NCBI GenBank assembly: GCA_036268995.1
Contig: DATATB010000012.1
Location: 1 to 21,572, forward strand
Source of the DNA: DATATB01 sp036268995
Lineage (GTDB): Bacteria > Planctomycetota > Planctomycetia > Pirellulales > PNKZ01
Reading direction: 5' to 3'
Length of the DNA stretch: 21,572 bases
In this document: positions 21,291 to 21,572 of the stretch, piece after piece
Layout: the number at the start of each line of letters is the position of its first letter
How positions within the stretch are numbered: the stretch's first letter is position 1
The notes under the pieces: model-generated
Told to the model about the DNA's origin: nothing
What the model saw: only the letters and a program-made list of their open reading frames with translations
Database searches by the model: none
Translations under genes and position numbers: made by a program

Positions 21291-21572
21291 CTAATGCGGA
21301 TGGACAGCCATGCCAATGAACAAGGCCGATAAGAAGGTGAATATATAGGCCTGGATAAAGGCCACCAGCAGTTCGAGCACACTCAGCAGCGTGGCGCCGA
21401 CGATGCTGGCCGGGGCCACGCCCCACCAGGCCAGGCTGCTGTAGCTGGCGGCGATAAAAGTCACGACGACAACGAGCACCAGGTGTCCGGCCATGATGTT
21501 GGCCAGAAGTCGCACGGCCAGCACGCAGTGGCGGATCAGCAAGCCCACGAGTTCGAGCACAAAGATCATGGG
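21291..21572 (-). CDS. atpB: ATP synthase Fo subunit a, C-terminal part (cut by window edge)
   Basis: The last 93 residues of subunit a, open to the window end with the N-terminus outside. LAVRLLANIMAGHLVL contains the essential Arg (E. coli Arg210 equivalent) that faces the c-ring Glu, and LELLVAFIQAYIFTFLSALFIGMAVH is the conserved final helix. Subunit a provides the proton half-channels. It is upstream of atpE in the usual order, so the operon promoter and any atpI lie beyond the window. Confidence 0.95.
   Translation of the reverse strand, partial: PMIFVLELVGLLIRHCVLAVRLLANIMAGHLVLVVVVTFIAASYSSLAWWGVAPASIVGATLLSVLELLVAFIQAYIFTFLSALFIGMAVHPH

Overview
The window is a GC-rich bacterial chromosome segment with genes on both strands. 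It most likely comes from a planctomycete of the Pirellulales type. This assignment is inferred from several features: GTG starts, F-ATPase b and c subunits that carry cleavable-looking N-terminal signal sequences, a PDZ secreted protein and an Ala/Gly-rich-linker sigma factor typical of such genomes, heptanucleotide tandem repeats, and families of small extragenic palindromes. No rRNA, tRNA, CRISPR array, insertion sequence or phage gene was found.

Layout. The left edge (minus strand, 159-1) holds the first 53 codons of a membrane protein that resembles the N-terminus of ComEC/Rec2. Next come a secreted PDZ protein (minus, 1213-425) and, divergently, a lipoprotein S9 prolyl-oligopeptidase-like peptidase (1472-3736). 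A 12-unit heptamer repeat starts at that gene's stop codon. A two-gene operon follows: an APH-fold small-molecule kinase (3849-4973) and an enolase-family protein with altered active-site residues (4989-6284). Then come an unrecognised lipoprotein (6606-7472), convergent with a DAHP synthase (8498-7485), and an ECF-like sigma factor (9240-8605). An intrinsic terminator separates the sigma factor from the DAHP synthase.

The middle holds a 7Fe ferredoxin (fdxA, 9706-9987) with a good promoter overlapped by an inverted repeat, an HNH endonuclease (10776-10141), a small double-CxxC protein (11344-11652), a secreted thermonuclease-like protein (11769-12308) and a fused two-repeat ABC-2 permease (12401-14164). 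The spacers after the CxxC gene and between the permease and atpC carry GTAG-type hairpin repeats.

The right third is the F1Fo ATP synthase operon on the minus strand, in canonical order atpB (cut by the window edge), atpE, atpF, atpH, atpA, atpG, atpD, atpC. Most junctions are short: atpH overlaps atpA by 44 bases and atpD-atpC are 1 base apart. Three spacers are not: atpB-atpE and atpA-atpG hold palindromes, and atpG-atpD holds a heptamer repeat. The product is a proton-translocating (inferred) ATP synthase; subunits c and b appear to be inserted via signal peptides.

The most interesting signal is non-coding. Two sequence families of 20-nt hairpins both have a GTAG tetranucleotide at the foot in several copies, occur in inverted pairs, and each show a compensatory base-pair change between copies. 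This is the hallmark architecture of REP/BIME elements mobilised by RAYT (TnpA-REP) enzymes, and one pair sits inside the ATP synthase operon.
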